From NCBI RefSeq assembly GCF_900161835.1, contig NZ_LT897836.1, positions 1,178,001 to 1,242,000 on the forward strand: a stretch of 64,000 bases of DNA. The letters are read 5' to 3'. This document shows positions 10,962 to 19,222 of this stretch, piece by piece. Below the pieces are notes generated by a model. That model made no database searches. It saw only the letters and a program-made list of their open reading frames with translations, and was not told the origin of the DNA. The position numbers and the translations under genes are program-made. The stretch comes from Sodalis endosymbiont of Henestaris halophilus (GTDB lineage: Bacteria > Pseudomonadota > Gammaproteobacteria > Enterobacterales > Enterobacteriaceae). The first letter of the stretch is position 1; every line of letters begins with the position of its first letter.

Positions 10962-12901
10962 TATACTTTCCCATCTATTAAAGAATTAAGTAATATTTAT
11001 ATTATTACAACACATGTTATTTAATACTTGAATATTACATGATTTTACTTATTGACTTATGCAAGAATTAATTCAACTAAATATTTAATACATATATTTT
11101 ACTAAATGTATGACCATAATGGCATATTATCTAGATTTTTTATAAATGGTTTTATTTATATTTTATTACATGATTGCTGATATATTTAACCAGATGTGCG
11201 GGATGAGTTTCTTACTTTGTTACTATCATTTAGTTGTCAACTTTATGCGGTATCTATTAAACTATATAGCATATTAATTAGCATAAATACTAAGACGTTT
11301 TGTTAGTAACACATTAACACTTATAACTTGATAAAGTTTTACTTTATGGCTGTTCTCCATAAAAATACTATGGCAGTTTATTGCTGTGACTTTTGTGCTG
11401 TGCAATAACTTTTTAAAAAATTTACTTATCTAAAGGTTTATGAAAAATTACCTCTTCAGTCAAAATTTTTGTACTAAAATGTGTTACAGCACAGTATTAG
11501 ATACTTATATAAAGTATCTTTTATTTCTCCTAACGGTTTTAATTTTATTTCATTTGATGAAGTTTAATTATTACCACGCTGGTAGTATTTTATTATTAAG
11601 TTAGTTACTAGTAAAGCACTCAACTTTAAGCAGGGATAGTAAGATTTACTATAAGCGGCAAAATTATGATTTAATCTCTTGAAAATATTAGGTAATATTT
11701 TGTAAGAAATAAGCCTTACAGCATTTCTGGCTGTATGTTACTTCACTACTTGTAGTTTACAAAATAACAAGTACGATGAATAATCATCTCATCATTTATT
11801 TATTATTATCTTAGTATTAGTTATGCATTAATGTTTTACTTAAAATAAATAAAATTATTTGTGCGTTAAATTATAATTACTTAACAAATATGTGAAATGT
11901 TATTTCATACTTATTATTTTATAACAATATTATAACAAATAATTTACTACTAAGAATTTTACTTTTAATAAGATTGTTGCTTGCTACTAAGCTGTATAAA
12001 GAAGTTACTGCAGAATTTCTATCATTTATTACAATTTAATTATTAATATTTACTATCTATATGCAAGTAATTAAAGATTTAATTTTTAAATGTGTTTACA
12101 AGACAAATAATCGCAGGAATTCTATTATTCTCAGGATTTTTATAAACAAATTTGGGTACGTGCAAATGCTATATATTGTGTGTTTTCATCGTTCATGAAT
12201 TAAATGTTAAATAAATTTTTAATCAAAACGATAAACAGTAAGACCTATAAAGGCAAACAGCGCGGGCGAAGCCATTGGTAATCATAATATCACATATTAA
12301 TTATTTGTCATATTTATAAGACATACATAGCATGTGCGTCTATTTAAAATTAAAGCTAACAAGCGTGTAAAAATAAATAAATATTGCTTAGGTTTGCCTA
12401 TAATTTGTGTCGAAACCAGAGGTAAGCAAATAATTACTATCAATTAATCCTCCACAAATTTGATCTGCACGCAGTCCTTGCCAAACTATTCAACAAGGAA
12501 GTTGCGATATGCAACGTCGTTATTATGTAATATAATCATATCAGTAGCTATGTATATAAGCGATTTGTTGAATTATAGAAATAACTAATTACCTACCATT
12601 TATCTCGCCATCAAATTGATAAAAAAGCAATAACATTATACATCCAGCGAACCAATTTTTGTCCTCGCTGTGAACTCACTAATATAGCAGTTCGAGGACC
12701 TAACTAAAGAGCTGTCTAACCAGCAAACACATTTCACCTAGATATCACCATAAGTAAGGATGGCACAATAAAACGCTATTATTTTGGTCATTCTAGAAGA
12801 AACAAGATAAAATCTTGCTTTTACTGCAAGTTACGGTAACGTTTAATTCATAAAAATAAACGTTAAGCTTAGTACATATTGTCACTCTCATGGAGTGTAT
12901 C
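10962..12901. other. Eroded gap between nadB and ung
   Basis: About 1.9 kb of very AT-rich sequence. E. coli has trmN, srmB and other genes in this interval. I can read no family motif in any frame. Stop codons are dense on both strands. I see no RNA gene. Confidence 0.6.
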
Positions 12902-13588
12902 ATGAAGCAAATGCTTACCTGGCGTGATACTCTTGCACAGGAAAAAACTTTACCTTACTTCCAGGAAATGTTGGCCTGTATCGCTAGGAAACGAGCTATG
13001 GGAATTACTATCTATCCATCAACTAACGATATATTCAATGCTTTTCGTTTCACGGAATTGCATGCGGTGAAAGTAGTAATCCTCGGTCAAGATCCATATC
13101 ATGGTCCCAATCAAGCCCATGGCCTTGCTTTTTCCGTGAAACCAGGCGTTACGCCCCCTCCTTCATTGGTTAATATCTATAAAGCACTAGCTAACGACAT
13201 TTCCGGATTTGTTATGCCTCAGCATGGATATTTAAAAAATTGGGCACAACAAGGCGTTCTTCTACTCAATACTGTGCTAACAGTAGAAGAAGGAAAAGCA
13301 CATTCTCACGCTAATCTTGGTTGGGAAAATTTTACAGATAAGGTTATGAAGGTACTTAACACTCAACGTGAAGGAATTGTGTTTTTATTGTGGGGATCCC
13401 ATGCTCAGAAAAAAGGTATGGTTATTAACCCTACACGGCACCATGTGCTGAAAACATCACACCCATCTCCCTTGTCCGCACATCGAGGTTTTCTCAGTTG
13501 CAACCATTTCTCTCAGACTAATGCCCTACTGACACAGCAAGGCGAAAAGCCTATCGACTGGATACCGCCGCGGTTGCCGGGGGTTTAA
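12902..13588 (+). CDS. ung: Uracil-DNA glycosylase
   Basis: Ung excises uracil from DNA, starting base-excision repair after cytosine deamination. The chosen ATG at 12902 has GGAG six bases upstream and gives 228 aa (E. coli 229). With this start the catalytic residues fall at the E. coli positions: Asp64 in GQDPYHG and His187 in [10 protein letters not shown], which confirms the choice over the ATG 12 bases upstream. The uracil-pocket segment GLAFSV and the LLLNTVLTV motif are intact. Keeping Ung is notable in a genome under strong AT pressure. Confidence 0.96.
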   Translation: MKQMLTWRDTLAQEKTLPYFQEMLACIARKRAMGITIYPSTNDIFNAFRFTELHAVKVVILGQDPYHGPNQAHGLAFSVKPGVTPPPSLVNIYKALANDISGFVMPQHGYLKNWAQQGVLLLNTVLTVEEGKAHSHANLGWENFTDKVMKVLNTQREGIVFLLWGSHAQKKGMVINPTRHHVLKTSHPSPLSAHRGFLSCNHFSQTNALLTQQGEKPIDWIPPRLPGV

Positions 13589-13901
13589 CGGCTAAGGCTA
13601 AATAATATCAAGTAAAGATAAATAGCTCAGAAAGGTAATTTTTACCCGATAAAAACTTCGCCAAGTAAAATTACCAAATTATGCACAACATAAAGAGAAC
13701 AAAAAAATGATGGAAATCTGTATAAAGTATTTAAGTTAACATAATCAAAACATCGCAAAAAGCTAATACACCCACACGCATCAGTTACTATCCTAAACAA
13801 GGATCTCGCAGTTATTTAGATGCAAAATTGCAGGCTTTAACGTATTTGAAGAACAACTTAACATTGCCTGTTGAGCAATAATGATGTATTGTATGTAGCA
13901 A
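13589..13901. other. Gap between ung and grpE
   Basis: Convergent spacer of about 310 bp with no readable relic. It contains only short AT-rich stretches before the hairpin that follows grpE. Confidence 0.6.
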
Positions 13902-13928
13902 TCTTCTGCCGCGTACAGCGGCGGAAGA
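13902..13928 (-). terminator. Hairpin after grpE
   Basis: Arms TCTTCTGCCGC and GCGGCGGAAGA around GTACA form an 11-bp GC-rich stem with one imperfect pair. It lies 7 nt beyond the grpE stop. The T-run on the minus side is weak (TTGCT). It is the most GC-rich hairpin of this area and sits where a convergent ung/grpE terminator would be expected. Confidence 0.5.
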
Positions 13929-13935
13929 GCAAACA

Positions 13936-14529
13936 TCAGCGCTTTGCTTGTGATACAGTCACCATCGCAGGACGGATAAGACGGCCATTAAGAGTGTAGC
14001 CTTTTTGCATGACCATAATTACTTGGTTGGGCTCATGTTCATCTGACTCCAGCATTGTCATTGCCTGATGTATTTCGGGATTAAATGGTACATGCGTATC
14101 ACCAATCACATTAAGACCGAATTTGTATACAGCATCTAGCAAAGATTTGAGCGTCAGCTCGATTCCTTTTATAGTAGTGGAGGCCAGTTCACTGTTAATT
14201 TTACCGGACATTTCCAATGCGCGCTCCAAGTTATCAATAACTGGCAATAGCTCAGCAAAAAAACGTTCTAGCGCAAATTTATGTGCCTTTTCGACATCCT
14301 GTTCGCTACGGCGACGCATATTTTCTATTTCTGCCTTAGCACGCAGCAAGTTATCGCGCTCGCGTTGTTGGGCTTGAGCAAGCAATGCCTCCAGCTCAAC
14401 AATATGCTGATGTCGTGGATCCACGACATCAGCAGACTCTAGCGTTGCTTCCGCCTGTTGCTTTTTCTCTATCTCACTCTCTTGTGAAACTTGTTCGTCA
14501 GCAGTGTCATGTTCTTTACTACTTATCAT
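13936..14529 (-). CDS. grpE: Nucleotide exchange factor GrpE
   Basis: GrpE is the nucleotide exchange factor that releases ADP from DnaK in the Hsp70 folding cycle. The 197-aa length equals E. coli. The N-terminal third is acidic and polar, followed by a long coiled coil (about residues 40-110) with the typical [12 protein letters not shown] segment. [12 protein letters not shown] marks the start of the DnaK-contacting part, and the C-terminal beta domain carries [19 protein letters not shown]. The start has GGAG seven bases upstream. It is divergent from nadK and has its own sigma-32-type promoter in the 71-bp gap. Confidence 0.96.
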   Translation of the reverse strand: MISSKEHDTADEQVSQESEIEKKQQAEATLESADVVDPRHQHIVELEALLAQAQQRERDNLLRAKAEIENMRRRSEQDVEKAHKFALERFFAELLPVIDNLERALEMSGKINSELASTTIKGIELTLKSLLDAVYKFGLNVIGDTHVPFNPEIHQAMTMLESDEHEPNQVIMVMQKGYTLNGRLIRPAMVTVSQAKR

Positions 14530-14570
14530 GAGTTTTCTCCACAGTTCAGTATTATTCTCATTCTAACTAT

Positions 14571-14598
14571 TATTGGGGATGAATAGAGAGGATTCAAG
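14571..14598 (-). promoter_or_regulatory. Sigma-32 heat-shock promoter of grpE
   Basis: On the minus strand a CTTGAA box (14598-14593), a 14-nt spacer and CCCCAATA (14578-14571) match the RpoH consensus (CTTGAAA, 13-15 nt, CCCCATnT). The grpE start codon is about 40 nt downstream. The -35 box overlaps the region just before the nadK start. It implies that rpoH is still functional elsewhere in the genome. Confidence 0.75.
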
Positions 14599-14600
14599 GG

Positions 14601-15527
14601 ATGACGTATAATGAAACTTGCAAAAATAAGCTAGGGATCACCAATAAAATTGGTATCAATTTTCACACAATCGGAATTGTCGGTCATCCGCGTCACTCTA
14701 ATGCGTTAGCTACACATGAAATGTTATACCATTGGCTGAACAAGAAAGGATATAGCATTATGATTGAAAATCAGATTGCCAGAGATCTAGCGCTAGACCA
14801 AGCCATAACCGGTAGTGTAGCTGATATTGGCCAGAAAGCCGATCTAGCAATTGTGGTTGGTGGTGATGGCAGCATGTTAAGCGCGGCGCGCATTTTGGCA
14901 CGATACGATATCAAGGTAATTGGGATTAATCGCGGTAATCTTGGTTTTCTGACCGACCTTGATCCTGATTCGGTACTTGCACAGTTATCAGAAGTACTAG
15001 ATGGACAATATAGCAATGAAAAACGCTTTTTACTGGAAGCCAAAGTTTACCGTGACGATGTATGCAACCAAATGAGTAGCGCTATTAACGAAGTGGTTCT
15101 GCATCCTGGTAAAGTAGCATATATGATTGAGTTTGAAGTTTACATTGATAATGCCTTCGCTTTTTCCCAACGTTCTGATGGCCTTATCATCGCCACGCCG
15201 ACTGGATCTACTGCTTATGCCCTTTCCGCCGGCGGACCAATATTGACGCCTTTAGTGGACGCTATAGCGATAGTACCTATGTTTCCACATACTTTATCTT
15301 CACGTCCGTTGGTTATTAACGGAAATAGCACGATACGGTTGAAGTTTTACCAACTGACGCCAGATCTAAAAATTAGCTGCGATAGTCAGATAGCTTTGCC
15401 TATTCTGGAGGGAGAGGAAGTCTTTATCCGTCGTAGCAATTACTATCTTAATTTAATTCATCCAAATCATTATAAATATTTTAATACGTTAAGCACCAAA
15501 CTTGGTTGGTCAAAAAAATTATTTTGA
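14601..15527 (+). CDS. nadK: NAD kinase
   Basis: NadK phosphorylates NAD to NADP. The 308-aa product is 16 residues longer than E. coli (292) at the N-terminus; there is no internal ATG before the conserved IGIVGHPRH block, and the ATG at 14601 has AGGA nine bases upstream, so the extension looks genuine or translated from a non-AUG codon further in. The diacylglycerol-kinase-like motif GGDG is at residues 87-90, with [13 protein letters not shown] next; the [11 protein letters not shown] and [15 protein letters not shown] segments are intact. The gene is divergent from grpE; recN, which follows it in E. coli, is decayed. Confidence 0.95.
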   Translation: MTYNETCKNKLGITNKIGINFHTIGIVGHPRHSNALATHEMLYHWLNKKGYSIMIENQIARDLALDQAITGSVADIGQKADLAIVVGGDGSMLSAARILARYDIKVIGINRGNLGFLTDLDPDSVLAQLSEVLDGQYSNEKRFLLEAKVYRDDVCNQMSSAINEVVLHPGKVAYMIEFEVYIDNAFAFSQRSDGLIIATPTGSTAYALSAGGPILTPLVDAIAIVPMFPHTLSSRPLVINGNSTIRLKFYQLTPDLKISCDSQIALPILEGEEVFIRRSNYYLNLIHPNHYKYFNTLSTKLGWSKKLF

Positions 15528-15545
15528 TTTTTGGTCAGAACCTTT

Positions 15546-15564
15546 TACTGTATAAATTCAGCTA
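15546..15564 (+). promoter_or_regulatory. Decayed LexA-type operator of recN
   Basis: TACTGTATAAATTCAGCTA starts 19 bp after nadK, where recN has its SOS boxes in E. coli. It matches TACTGT-A/T-rich-CAG but the distance between CTG and CAG is 8 nt instead of 10, so LexA binding would be lost. Its position makes chance less likely, but a single degenerate site is weak evidence. Confidence 0.35.
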
Positions 15565-16672
15565 CACTTTAGTTAAATACATTATTATGTTTATATATAA
15601 AAAGGCGACTATGTAAGGTTAATTAACCAACTATTAATTGCGCTATATGTGAGCTAGTTTAATATTGATTTAAATTCGGGGATGATTATAACTACAGTTA
15701 AGATCAACGCAAGGGAATGCATTGCAATAAAATATAATCTAGTATAAGTCGTGACGGTTATTCTTAAGCTAGTCATAATGCAGTAGACGTCAAAAAAAGT
15801 GAACACCTGCGTACGTTTCTTTATTTAACGACACTCCGTTTGCCTCCTCCTTTACCTGCTAGCTAGCAGGTGATTCCCTTGCTAACAGAAATGAATGTTT
15901 GATGTATTATTTTGTGAGCTAGAATGACCGCTCGCGCGGTTTTATCAATTATAAGCAAGTTAATAAGCTTCGCGTTCTACTGCTGCCTACTCAGACAATC
16001 AAAGCAGAGCTGCCTAGAGACCTTGTGCCCCACTAACAGACTTCGAACTAAACTTTAGGAGATAACTGCTTTGCAGTATTTATATGCACGCACTATTAAG
16101 TGCTGATCAAGGATAAGATATAAGCAGATCAGTCAAACATATAAGCTACTAGCAAGCAGTAGCTCAGTTAATTACTGCCACCCAAACAAAAACTAGAGTT
16201 TTAAGCGAATTAAGAAAATGGTAATTTACTTAAAGCTAGCTGCACACTACGAGACATGTCATGAGCAAACTAGTCAATATTGAAACTGTCTTTTATAGTG
16301 CTATCGCGTTACGCAAGTACGCTAGTATTTATTAGCTACCTGTAGCAAGTAAGCGGCTCTGCCAGAACCGACTTCTTAAGAATGCTAACAAATTTAGTAG
16401 AGCATATTACTCACAACATGTGAGTAGGTTTTGCTACTACGCAGTTTTAGCCAAAACCATGAATATACACTTTTATCCTGACGAGCTTAACGACGCGCTA
16501 GCGGTAATAAATTACTACAGTTGATTTGCTAAAAATGCGCAGGGAAACACCTAACAGCTACAGTCAGCTAAAGAATATCACTTCTCTCATTATGATAAAA
16601 AAATAATCTTTCCTTTAGTTCTTAAAATTGTCAAGGCTTATTATAATATACTTCAAAATAAAGGTAAGTATT
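15565..16672 (+). pseudogene. recN: Fossil of recN (double-strand break repair)
   Basis: The 1.1-kb gap between nadK and bamE is the recN locus in E. coli (553 aa). One readable piece is at about 16452-16550: KTMNIHFYPDELNDALAVIN followed after a stop by KNAQGNT, resembling RecN [22 protein letters not shown] and TNPGQP. The C-terminal third with the SGGELSR and ATPase motifs is absent, because bamE begins about 120 bp later. An 18-bp palindrome (15854-15871) also lies here. The relic is short, so the call rests largely on position. Confidence 0.45.
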
Positions 16673-17029
16673 ATGAACTATCAGACTTTAACTACTGCTA
16701 TTGTTATTATGTTAATTCTTTTTACTACTGGCTGCTCTGTATTTGAGAGAGCGGTTTATCACCCTGATATTAATCAGGGCAATTATCTAACTCCTACTGA
16801 CGTCTCTAAAATTCACACTGGTATGACTAAACAGCAGGTAATCTACATACTTGGCACATCAATGGTGAAAGATCCGTTCGGCTCAAATACCTGGTATTAC
16901 ATTTTTCGCCGTAAACCAAGTCATGAATCCGTCACACAGCAAACACTGACTCTGACTTTTGATAATTGCGATACTTTAATCAATATACACAACAAGTCGA
17001 TACTTGAAAATACTCATGCCAGCAAATAA
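16673..17029 (+). CDS. bamE: Outer membrane assembly lipoprotein BamE
   Basis: BamE (SmpA) is a small lipoprotein of the BAM complex that inserts beta-barrel proteins in the outer membrane. The ATG at 16673 has AAGG eight bases upstream and gives 118 aa (E. coli 113); an earlier in-frame start would add residues not found in the family. A lipoprotein signal peptide ends at Cys21 (TTGC). The conserved [17 protein letters not shown] block, the GMTKQQV motif, [10 protein letters not shown] and TQQTLTLTF are present. A TATAAT box lies 26 nt upstream (16642-16647), with only a poor -35. Presence of a Lol lipoprotein-sorting system in the same window fits. Confidence 0.95.
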   Translation: MNYQTLTTAIVIMLILFTTGCSVFERAVYHPDINQGNYLTPTDVSKIHTGMTKQQVIYILGTSMVKDPFGSNTWYYIFRRKPSHESVTQQTLTLTFDNCDTLINIHNKSILENTHASK

Positions 17030-17149
17030 ATTTTAACCTTAGTTGACAAAATCTCGGAGAGGTCGGGGCGCAGTTGGCTACGCGCAGGAAAATAGCGATA
17101 GATAAGTTATTTTGCATGCAATTCACGCGCTAACGTTACTTCTACTGAG

Positions 17150-17388
17150 CGAAAACTTGAGCGTCGGCCAGATAATACTGGCTCCTATGATTATCGTCAC
17201 AGAGTATTAACTCATAGTGAACACTAACTAATAATAAATATGTAGATTTTGTTAACGTCAAGATCGATGTTATGATTCGGTACTAACAGACCAAAGGCGC
17301 GTATTGTCTACTGCAGATTACCCCTCCTTTTTTAGCGCTAGTTACTAGCAACATTAAGGAACTAACAGAAAGTAAACTACCTTAACTA
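17150..17388 (-). pseudogene. rnfH: Fossil of rnfH
   Basis: In E. coli rnfH follows ratA on the same strand with overlapping ends. In the equivalent place on this minus strand, pieces occur in the right order: IVKVVYFL near 17370 (family VEVVYAL), NIDLDVNKIYI at about 17271-17239 (family DIDLEKNKVGIYS), and LADAQVFAQ near 17175 (family LIADPKELRRQ). Spacing between the first two pieces matches the roughly 95-aa ubiquitin-like protein. Stops interrupt each part. Confident as a relic because of ordered matches and synteny. Confidence 0.6.
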
Positions 17389-17392
17389 TATG

Positions 17393-17826
17393 TTAGGTAT
17401 TGTAAACCTCTTTGACACGGCTAGTGAAAGCCATGACTATGCTATTCATCATTTCTTTGAAACATCTCCAAAAGCCAGTTCGATAAATTGATTTTTAAAT
17501 GCAAAATCGAGATGAAAATCGACTTTACTTACCTCATTGCTAAGTGGAATAAAAAACCAATTGGCGGCAAAGTAGCTGAAAGGACCTTCAACCAAGCAAA
17601 TTACAATGCTTTTGTTTATAGTAAACATATTGTGAGTAGTAAATGATTTACTAATGCCAGCTTTAGATACATTTATTTCAGTGATCAACGCACTACCATT
17701 CTGCTTAAGCACTCGGATAGCGTTACATCCAGGAAGAAATTCCGGATAAGCGCTGATATTATTGACTAAAGTAAACATTTTCTCTGTGCTATAAGGCACC
17801 AGCGCGGAACGAATAATATGAAGCAT
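17393..17826 (-). pseudogene. ratA: ratA with a one-base frameshift near the 3' end
   Basis: RatA (YfjG/PasT) is a START-domain protein related to Coq10, in E. coli linked to ribosome association and respiration. The ATG at 17826 gives a match from residue 1 (SALVPYS, YPEFLPGC, VSKAGISKSFTT, VDFHLDF, IELAFGDV). After GDV the frame runs into TGA at 17449. Restoring one base near 17460-17462 continues as FKEMMNSIVMAFTSRVKEVY and ends at TAA 17393, matching the E. coli C-terminus and restoring about 145 aa. Thus one nucleotide has been lost in the codons for Val-Phe. The truncated 125-aa product lacks the C-terminal helix that closes the lipid cavity in this fold. It could be a fresh pseudogene, a tolerated truncation, or a sequence error. 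Confidence 0.85.
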
Positions 17827-17975
17827 CACCTTTCCTAATTTACCTACTTATTATAACATGAATATTTTCCAATCAGACAAAAAGACCGTTACGTTCGTAT
17901 GTCATGTTTATGATCAAAAGTTTATCCAAAAAACGAAACTTTTTTTAGGGACTATATTGCCTAATACTATTCACT

Positions 17976-18458
17976 ATGACAAATAAAAAAGCATACAAAG
18001 TCAACTCAACTACCATTGCGCAAAACAAACGCGTCCGACACGAGTATTTGATTGAACAAGAGTTTGAGGCAGGACTTTCGCTGCAAGGATGGGAAGTAAA
18101 ATCGCTACGTGCAGGCAGGGTAAACATAAACGAAAGCTATGTGTTACTTAGGGATGGAGAAGCTTATCTTTTCGGCGCTAGATTTCCACCACTACCGGTG
18201 GTGTCTTCCCATGTGGTCTGTGACCCCATAAGAACCCGTAAGTTACTATTAACGAAACGTGAACTCTATTTGTTATTAGAATATATGAACCGTAAAAACT
18301 ACACAGTTGTAGCGCTGTCGCTATATTGGAAAAACGCGTGGGTAAAAGTAAAAATCGGCAGCGCCAAGGGTAAAAAAGAACATCATAAACGTACAAGTAT
18401 TAAGGAACGTGAATGGCAGCGTGATAAGGAGCGTATTATGAAGCACGCCAGACGATAA
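17976..18458 (+). CDS. smpB: tmRNA-binding protein SmpB
   Basis: SmpB binds tmRNA and brings it to stalled ribosomes for trans-translation. The 160-aa length equals E. coli. The OB-fold core carries the family motifs [30 protein letters not shown], and TRKLLL; the [10 protein letters not shown] and KGKKEHHKR segments and the basic tail ending in MKHARR are intact, which act in the decoding centre in known homologues. There is no clear Shine-Dalgarno sequence before the ATG. The tmRNA gene follows 39 bp downstream, the standard pairing. Confidence 0.97.
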   Translation: MTNKKAYKVNSTTIAQNKRVRHEYLIEQEFEAGLSLQGWEVKSLRAGRVNINESYVLLRDGEAYLFGARFPPLPVVSSHVVCDPIRTRKLLLTKRELYLLLEYMNRKNYTVVALSLYWKNAWVKVKIGSAKGKKEHHKRTSIKEREWQRDKERIMKHARR

Positions 18459-18460
18459 CA

Positions 18461-18489
18461 TTGTTGAAACTTTGTAAATATGCTATGAT
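18461..18489 (+). promoter_or_regulatory. Promoter of ssrA
   Basis: An extended -10 (TGC followed by TATGAT at 18484-18489) with TTGTTG at 18461-18466 and a 17-bp spacer. The mature tmRNA 5' end is 8 nt after the -10. It starts just after the smpB stop, so ssrA can be transcribed independently. Confidence 0.6.
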
Positions 18490-18497
18490 GAAATTCT

Positions 18498-18878
18498 GGG
18501 GCTGATTCTGGATTAGACGGGACTTACAAAACTTAAGGTGCATGCCGAGGTGAGGTTGGCCTCGTAAAAAGCCTAAAAAAAATAATTGCAAACGACTCGC
18601 AATACGAATCTGCTGCATTAGCAGCCTAATCAGCTTAATAAACTGAAGATTCTCTCTCTCCCTAGCCTCCGCTCTTAGGACGGGGATCAAGAGAGATTAA
18701 ACACAGAAGAGATCGCGTATATGTCCTGCCTGGGGATAAAACGTTAAATCACATCAGGCTAGTCTATTAGTCGCGTGTCTATCCGCAGCTGACAGATAAA
18801 TGTAAAGATCAGACTAAGCATGTAGTACCAAAAGCGTAGAAATTCCGGACGCGGGTTCAAATCCCGCCAGCTCCACTA
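18498..18878 (+). ncRNA. ssrA: Transfer-messenger RNA
   Basis: The tmRNA rescues stalled ribosomes and tags the unfinished peptide for degradation. The sequence follows E. coli ssrA from GGGGCTGATTCTGGATT to the T-loop GGGTTCAAATCCC and acceptor CAGCTCC (18868-18874), discriminator A (18875). The resume codon GCA is at 18588 and the tag frame runs to TAA at 18629, giving ANDSQYESAALAA, 13 residues, longer than the E. coli ANDENYALAA but ending in the protease-recognised ALAA. The pseudoknot region with CTCTCTCCCTAGCCTCCGC is well kept. The final three bases are CTA (18876-18878), not CCA, so the CCA end must be added or repaired by tRNA nucleotidyltransferase. Confidence 0.97.
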
Positions 18879-19120
18879 GCTTTAGATAAAAAGAAACGAA
18901 AAGTACACAAAAGTGCCATTAGTTTTCATTACTGATTCATGACCAAAAATCCACTTATCTTGGTAAACGTCACATATTGATCAAGTGTTAAATGAACTAT
19001 AAATAACCTCACGATTATATATCGTAGAATAATTATCTTGTGTACATGTGAAGAAAACCAACTGCACTCAGAAAGTTATGCAATTTTGATGTCTATCAAG
19101 CGGCATAATAACATCTGAAG

Positions 19121-19222
19121 GCCGGGCGGAGAGATGTAATAAAATACCCACAAAGGGGAATATGTCCGGAGTTACTTTGCAGACTCAGTTGACGCCCGGC
19201 AGCCAGCATCTTATTAGATGCT
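19121..19222. other. Compact structured locus of unknown nature
   Basis: GCCGGGCG (19121-19128) pairs perfectly with CGCCCGGC (19193-19200), closing an 80-nt unit. Inside are possible short stems (ACCC/GGGG near 19146-19158, GAGT/ACTC near 19170-19187). A second perfect hairpin, AGCATCT-TATT-AGATGCT, follows at 19205-19222. The unit is about half G+C in a strongly AT-rich desert. It lacks a tRNA T-loop and does not resemble any riboswitch or small RNA I can recall. It may be a small RNA or the remains of a structured element. Confidence 0.35.

Noticed and set aside
15854-15871. Palindrome ACCTGCTAGCTAGCAGGT as a terminator for nadK
   Set aside because: It lies more than 320 bp after nadK and has no T-run; it is noted within the recN interval only.
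19121-19200. tRNA reading of the structured locus
   Set aside because: The closing stem is tRNA-like in length, but there is no T-loop GTTCRA, no D-loop pattern and no CCA-compatible end.
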